Below, in pieces: positions 42,827 through 46,471 of a DNA stretch of 46,471 nt (its first letter is position 1; the number at the start of each line of letters is the position of its first letter). The DNA comes from Schlesneria paludicola DSM 18645 (lineage in GTDB: Bacteria > Planctomycetota > Planctomycetia > Planctomycetales > Planctomycetaceae), in contig CAMAYU010000027.1 of the NCBI GenBank assembly GCA_945862235.1, positions 1-46,471 on the forward strand, read 5' to 3'. Position numbers and translations under genes: made by a program. The notes under the pieces are model-generated. The model had not been told where the DNA came from. It made no database searches and saw only the letters and a program-made list of their open reading frames with translations.

Positions 42827-42857
42827 GAGTCCCGGACGCTCCGAGCGTCCGGGCTCT
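42827..42857. terminator. Bidirectional hairpin terminator between convergent genes
   Basis: AGAG-T-CCCGGACGCT-CCG-AGCGTCCGGG-CTCT, a near-perfect stem of about 14 bp followed by TTTG. Located 30 bp after the FKBP stop and 40 bp after the epimerase stop on the other strand. Confidence 0.7.
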
Positions 42858-42896
42858 TTGTCGCTCATTCCCCGACTGTTGAGGATGCGTCAGGCT

Positions 42897-43832
42897 TCAA
42901 TGAGTCGGAAGCATCGCCGCAAGCAGCGCGATCTCGCGTAGCTTCTTCGGGAAGAGCGGCAGCGCGATGTCGGGGCCGTGCAATTGCGGGTGCCACATCT
43001 TTTCCCATTCGAGCGAGTGCCAGCCGGTGTAGTCCGCGTCGAGGAGCAGTCGCAGGCAATCGACGGCGGGAAATTCGCCGCCGCCAAACAAAACGTAGTC
43101 GGCGTGAAGATGGCCGCTCATCAAGCTACTGGCGGCCTGAGCGGCAGCGGCGGTCTCGGCGGTTTCTTCGCGAGCGGGCAGCGTGATCGAGTCCTTCCAG
43201 TGCGTGTGACGGGTCCACGGACGCAGTCGCTCCCAAGTGTCGGCCACTCGTTCGCCATGAAACCGCCACGGATGATGCGTGTCCCAGACGAGACCCACCG
43301 AAGGAAGATTGACGCGCCGCATCAACTCTTCACACGGTGGTGACGCCGAGAAGTCACCATGCGTTTCGAGCAGGATTTGAATCCCTGCCGGAGCTGCGGC
43401 TTCACCGAGCGCGATCAGTCCCTCGGCGATCTGCTGCATCGTTTGTGAACGAGCGTCCTCGTCGGCCGGAAGTGTGTCGCCGAAGACTCGAATGAACTCG
43501 CCACCCAACGCGACGCACAGGTCGATGTAACGACGACCGATCTCGAACTGCTCGGTTCGTGCGGCGGCCGTTGCCTGATCGAAACGGACAGACGAGGCCA
43601 ACCCGGCCACGCGGAAGCCCGCCTCGGACAGTTCGCGACTTCGCGCGGGAATTTGACTCGGCTGGAGATCAGGAACAGCCAACAAATCGGTCTCGCGCGC
43701 GAGCAGCCGTACCTCGACACCGTCGTACCCGAAGGCCGGTCCGAATCGCAGTACGTCGTGCCACGTCCAATCGGGACAGGCGAGCGTCGAGAAGCTGATT
43801 TGGAGTAGCGGTGTCGTCATCAGGTCTGGCAT
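42897..43832 (-). CDS. Sugar phosphate isomerase/epimerase-like TIM barrel
   Basis: A 311-residue protein of the xylose-isomerase-like AP-endonuclease-2 fold. Visible strands and ligands: YDGVEVRLL, IQILLETHGDF (Glu), VGLVWDTHHPWRFHG (Asp, His), RHTHWKDS (His) and GWHSLEWEKMW (final Glu), which form the usual divalent-metal site. Family members interconvert keto-sugars or act on inositol derivatives; the substrate is not clear here. Start at 43832 with GAGGAG about ten bases upstream; an ATG 12 bases in is possible. Followed on the genome by a TPR gene on the same strand, 30 bp upstream. Confidence 0.85.
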   Translation of the reverse strand: MPDLMTTPLLQISFSTLACPDWTWHDVLRFGPAFGYDGVEVRLLARETDLLAVPDLQPSQIPARSRELSEAGFRVAGLASSVRFDQATAAARTEQFEIGRRYIDLCVALGGEFIRVFGDTLPADEDARSQTMQQIAEGLIALGEAAAPAGIQILLETHGDFSASPPCEELMRRVNLPSVGLVWDTHHPWRFHGERVADTWERLRPWTRHTHWKDSITLPAREETAETAAAAQAASSLMSGHLHADYVLFGGGEFPAVDCLRLLLDADYTGWHSLEWEKMWHPQLHGPDIALPLFPKKLREIALLAAMLPTH

Positions 43833-43862
43833 TTCTGCTCGCTCCTCGGCCGGAGGGTCACG

Positions 43863-44333
43863 CTATTTCAACGGGCGATTGAAGCGGCCGGTCGGTCGCT
43901 TGATGTTCGCGATGCGAAGCTGGGTCTGCACGAATTGGAGGTACTTCGGGGCTTCGCCTTCGAACAGTTCGTTGCCCCCCAAACGAAACGCCTCTTCGAG
44001 CGCGTTGGCGGCCTCGTCGAGACGCCCCGATTCCAGCAGGCATTGTCCGAGACGCAGCAGCAAATAGGGGTTGCTGTCACCGTGCGGGCAGTCGAGTGCT
44101 TCGAGCAGGAATGTGGCTCCGTTGTGGAAGTCCTTCAGCCAGAAGTACGCATCACCAACGGACAACAAAATCCAAGCTGCCGCGGGCCATTGCTGCGGCG
44201 GCGCAGGGAGCAAATCCCATGCGGCCTGATATTTTTCGATGGCATCGTCGAATTGATCGATCCCTGCAAACCGGTCCCCTTCGCGACACAGGTTGTCCAC
44301 GAGATGGGCGATGTCTTTGGGAAGGTTGTTCAT
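43863..44333 (-). CDS. TPR-repeat protein
   Basis: A 156-residue helical protein with about three tetratricopeptide repeats: DAIEKYQAAWDLLP, WILLSVGDAYFWLKDFHNGATFLLEAL and PYLLLRLGQCLLESGRLDEAANALEEAFRLGG. The compact three-repeat size recalls chaperones of the SycD/LcrH type, but no secretion genes are present, so this is only a structural likeness. Start taken at 44333 (GAG six bases upstream). It ends 30 bp before the epimerase start on the same strand and may share its transcript. Confidence 0.8.
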   Translation of the reverse strand: MNNLPKDIAHLVDNLCREGDRFAGIDQFDDAIEKYQAAWDLLPAPPQQWPAAAWILLSVGDAYFWLKDFHNGATFLLEALDCPHGDSNPYLLLRLGQCLLESGRLDEAANALEEAFRLGGNELFEGEAPKYLQFVQTQLRIANIKRPTGRFNRPLK

Positions 44334-44420
44334 CTGTGTCTCGATCGGTGTTGCTACGGATTGCGAAGGTGTGCTTCGCACGGCCCGGACTACTTAGAGG
44401 AAATTTCAAAACTTGTTTTT

Positions 44421-44510
44421 GCCTCGAAAAACTAGCCCGACGCGCAAGCGAGGGCTGGGCATTCAATGATGGTGAAGCCCTCGCTTGCGCGTCGGGCTAG
44501 TTTTGAAATG
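44421..44510. repeat. Intergenic inverted repeat, family B copy 2
   Basis: Perfect 29-bp arms 44428-44456 and 44476-44504, nearly identical to 4901-4990. The left flank is GCCTCGAAAA and the right flank TTTTGAAATG, the reverse order of copy 1, while the loop keeps the same orientation. Confidence 0.92.
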
Positions 44511-44535
44511 CCCTTTCGCTTCCCCGCGTGCTGCA

Positions 44536-45861
44536 TCATTCCGGTGGCGGAGTTGTTTGTCGGCGCGAGCGGAGTTCTTCGAGTCGTTGTTTCATCTGTT
44601 GTTCGTATCCGCGATCGACCGGTTCGTAGTAGCGAGCCTCGACACCGAGATAGTCCTGCGCCACCCAACCGTCGACCGCGTCGTGCGGGTATTCGTAGCC
44701 GTCACCGTGTCCGAGTCGTTTCGCGCCCGAGTAGTGCCGGTCACGCAAATGGACGGGGACCGGCAGAGTGCGTTGGTGTTTCACGTCGTCCATCGCCGCG
44801 TCGATCGCCTTATACGCGGCGTTCGACTTCGGCGCGAGAGCCAGATACGTCACTGCTTGAGCCAGCGGGATGCGGCATTCGGGGAGACCGATGAACTCGG
44901 TCGCGGCGGCGGCGGCCTGGGCGAGGATCAGACCTTGGGGGTCCGCGTTGCCGATATCCTCCGCCGCCGAGATCACGATGCGCCGTGCGAGAAACCTCGG
45001 GTCTTCGCCCGCCGCGAGCATGCGCGCCATCCAATAGATCGCCGCATCGGGGTCGCTGCCGCGAATGCTCTTGATGAGCGCACTCGCCGCGTCGTAGTGC
45101 TCGTCGCCATCGGCGTCGTACCGGATCGACTTCTTTTGGATCGACTCTTCCGCGGTCGCCAAGTCGAGCGTTCTGTTGTTGTCTGCCAGCGACAACACGC
45201 CGATCTCCAGCGCGGACAGTGCGCGGCGCGCATCTCCATCACAGATCGTGGCGAGGAATTGAATCGCCTCGGGCGTGACGGTGACTTTGTGTTGACCGAG
45301 TCCTCGCGTCGAGTCCTTCAGCGCGCGATGCAGCAACGCCGCGATGTCGTCCACCGTGAGTGGTTGCAGTTCAAAGATTTGGCTGCGGCTAAGCAGCGGT
45401 GAGATCAGCGCGAAGAAGGGATTCGCCGTTGTCGCCGCGACGAGCGCCACGATCCCCTCTTCAACATCGGGAAGCAGGACGTTTTGCTGTTGCTTGTTGA
45501 AATGATGCAACTCGTCGATGAACAGCACCGTGCGTTGGCCCCCCGATGCGATGTCGTCTCGCGCCCGGTCGAGAACTTCACGCAGTTCCTTCACGCCGGA
45601 AGCCGCCGCATTGAGTGATCGAAACGTGCGCTGAGTGTGCTTCGCAATCAGTTCGGCCAGTGAGGTCTTGCCGGTTCCCGGTGGTCCGTAGAACACGACC
45701 GAACTGACACGGTCAGACTCCAGCAGTCGTCTGAGCAGTTTGCCCGGCCCGAGAAAGTGCTGCTGGCCAACGAACTCGTCGAGTGAACGCGGTCTCATGC
45801 GAGCCGCCAGCGGACGGACGGCCTCGCGATGCTCTGCTTCCAGCCGGTCGAACAGAGCCAT
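44536..45861 (-). CDS. rarA: Replication-associated recombination protein A (MgsA/RarA)
   Basis: A 441-residue AAA+ ATPase related to clamp loaders and RuvB that acts at stalled replication forks. MRPRSLDEFVGQQHFLGPGK at the N terminus, Walker A YGPPGTGKTSL, Walker B TVLFIDELHHFNKQQQ, sensor region LVAATTANPFF, and the family-specific C-terminal stretch DPDAAIYWMARMLAAGEDPRFLARR, then YPHDAVDGWVAQDYLG. Length matches E. coli RarA. ATG 45861 with GAGG 11 bases upstream; the frame continues upstream without family similarity. Confidence 0.95.
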   Translation of the reverse strand: MALFDRLEAEHREAVRPLAARMRPRSLDEFVGQQHFLGPGKLLRRLLESDRVSSVVFYGPPGTGKTSLAELIAKHTQRTFRSLNAAASGVKELREVLDRARDDIASGGQRTVLFIDELHHFNKQQQNVLLPDVEEGIVALVAATTANPFFALISPLLSRSQIFELQPLTVDDIAALLHRALKDSTRGLGQHKVTVTPEAIQFLATICDGDARRALSALEIGVLSLADNNRTLDLATAEESIQKKSIRYDADGDEHYDAASALIKSIRGSDPDAAIYWMARMLAAGEDPRFLARRIVISAAEDIGNADPQGLILAQAAAAATEFIGLPECRIPLAQAVTYLALAPKSNAAYKAIDAAMDDVKHQRTLPVPVHLRDRHYSGAKRLGHGDGYEYPHDAVDGWVAQDYLGVEARYYEPVDRGYEQQMKQRLEELRSRRQTTPPPE

Positions 45862-46471
45862 AGATACACGGGCCTCGCAGAAACAGCGTTTGGTCTGTCG
45901 CTCGAAGGGGCGACGAATCGCTGACCGCCCGAGCCGACTGGTCCCACGCTCGCGATCGCGTGAGAAAAGAAGAAAAGGAAACCTCCGCCTGTGCCGGTCG
46001 AGACCGCTGTTTATGAACCCGGAAGTCCAGGGGGAAGCCGCCAATCTGGGTTGCGTCATCCGGACCAGCCGAAGCCAAATCGCGGACAGACACGCGGCCA
46101 AATGTAGCTAGCTTCCATAAACCATATTTGTAGGGTTAACGCACTTGTTCCGTATCGAACACCGCAGAGGTTCCTCGGACTCAATGAATCCGGGTCGGAT
46201 GCTAGCGTGGCCATGAGGCACATTCAAGAAGTGGTTGGATTCAGTCGCACGGCTCTATCGAGTGGCATAGTGGCCGCATGGGTAGGGCCGGTTCCACCAG
46301 CCTTCTTCCACCAGCTCGCAGGATGACGGGTGGAACCGGTCCGACTTGGATCCCCGATCGAAGTCGGGCTTAGGAACGGGGCCGCAATCACTTCCCGAGT
46401 GTGGCTGGGGTCGGCGCTTCGCGGCCCCCAGCGAAGCGGGATTCACCTCCAATCTGGGGGCGGCGAAGCGC
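45862..46471. other. 610-bp non-coding right end with two inverted repeats
   Basis: No gene that I can support. It contains CCGGTTCCACC (46288-46298) paired with GGTGGAACCGG (46329-46339), preceded by a GTAG at 46283, and an 18-bp inverted repeat with one mismatch at 46414-46431 and 46454-46471 (GCGCTTCGCGGCCCCCAG). The second is cut by the window edge. Confidence 0.65.

Noticed and set aside
43863..44333. Type III secretion chaperone
   Set aside because: Size and repeats resemble SycD/LcrH, but no secretion apparatus, effector or translocator gene is nearby, so only a TPR protein is claimed.
46255..46452. 65-codon minus-strand frame at the right end
   Set aside because: Mostly encoded by two inverted repeats; no start signal.
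1..46471. CRISPR array
   Set aside because: The repeats are inverted, scattered singly between genes and not regularly spaced with spacers; no cas genes.
1..46471. tRNA or rRNA genes
   Set aside because: I looked for T-loop (GGTTCRANNCC) patterns and rRNA blocks. The GGTTCAAA stretches at 20467 and 16727 lie in simple palindromes without a cloverleaf.

Overview
The window looks like a piece of a planctomycete chromosome. The marks are three Tat-exported DUF1501 proteins, a 1010-residue DUF1549/DUF1553 protein with an N-terminal CxxCH (the PSD1-type 'planctomycete cytochrome c' family), two Gfo/Idh/MocA oxidoreductases (one with a Tat leader), an NHL-repeat and a PQQ-type beta-propeller protein, and a large signal peptidase I carrying a zinc-ribbon-like insert. 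DNA is GC-rich, many genes stand alone, and I see no rRNA, tRNA, CRISPR array, phage or conjugation genes.

Layout. 1-6.7 kb: lipoprotein, SpoIIE-type phosphatase with a degenerate receiver, signal peptidase I, LptB-like ATPase, HAD phosphatase. 6.8-11.2 kb: Gfo/Idh/MocA, ExeA-like ATPase, MoxR ATPase, a small membrane protein. 11.3-15.5 kb: a divergent sugar-acid-like cluster (enolase-superfamily enzyme facing a uronate-isomerase-like protein, an SDR and a frameshifted membrane protein). 15.6-20.4 kb, minus strand: Uma2 protein, quinoprotein-like propeller, esterase, cupin, NHL protein. 20.6-27 kb, minus strand: PSD1/DUF1501 pair and a second DUF1501. 27.3-33.9 kb: PyrD, small lipoprotein, HU, YkgJ-type protein, PurM, ABC-2 permease, acidic-tail membrane protein, QueE. 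34-42.8 kb: third DUF1501, pseudouridine synthase, Gfo/Idh/MocA, LarA homologue with all nickel-site residues, SMP-30, RidA, tandem FKBP. 42.9-45.9 kb, minus strand: sugar epimerase, TPR protein, RarA.

The most striking content is between the genes. Most intergenic gaps above about 100 bp hold a long inverted repeat (arms 13-34 bp, often perfect), and these fall into several recurring families. In several families each arm is itself a small hairpin, and in many the outer boundary is GTAG...CTAC, which is the organisation of REP/BIME elements mobilised by RAYT (TnpA-REP) transposases. All seven convergent gene junctions hold such a hairpin. Two elements sit in frame inside the PSD1 gene. One family shows the loop flipped relative to its flanks between two copies. 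One locus has two elements interleaved. I regard this repeat system as the main lead; no RAYT gene lies in the window.

Six unrelated genes also share a TAnnAT -10-like element followed at once by a GC-rich stretch (CCCGCCC or similar), two of them with a good -35 at 17 bp. Function assignments below rest on motifs read by eye; no database search was possible.
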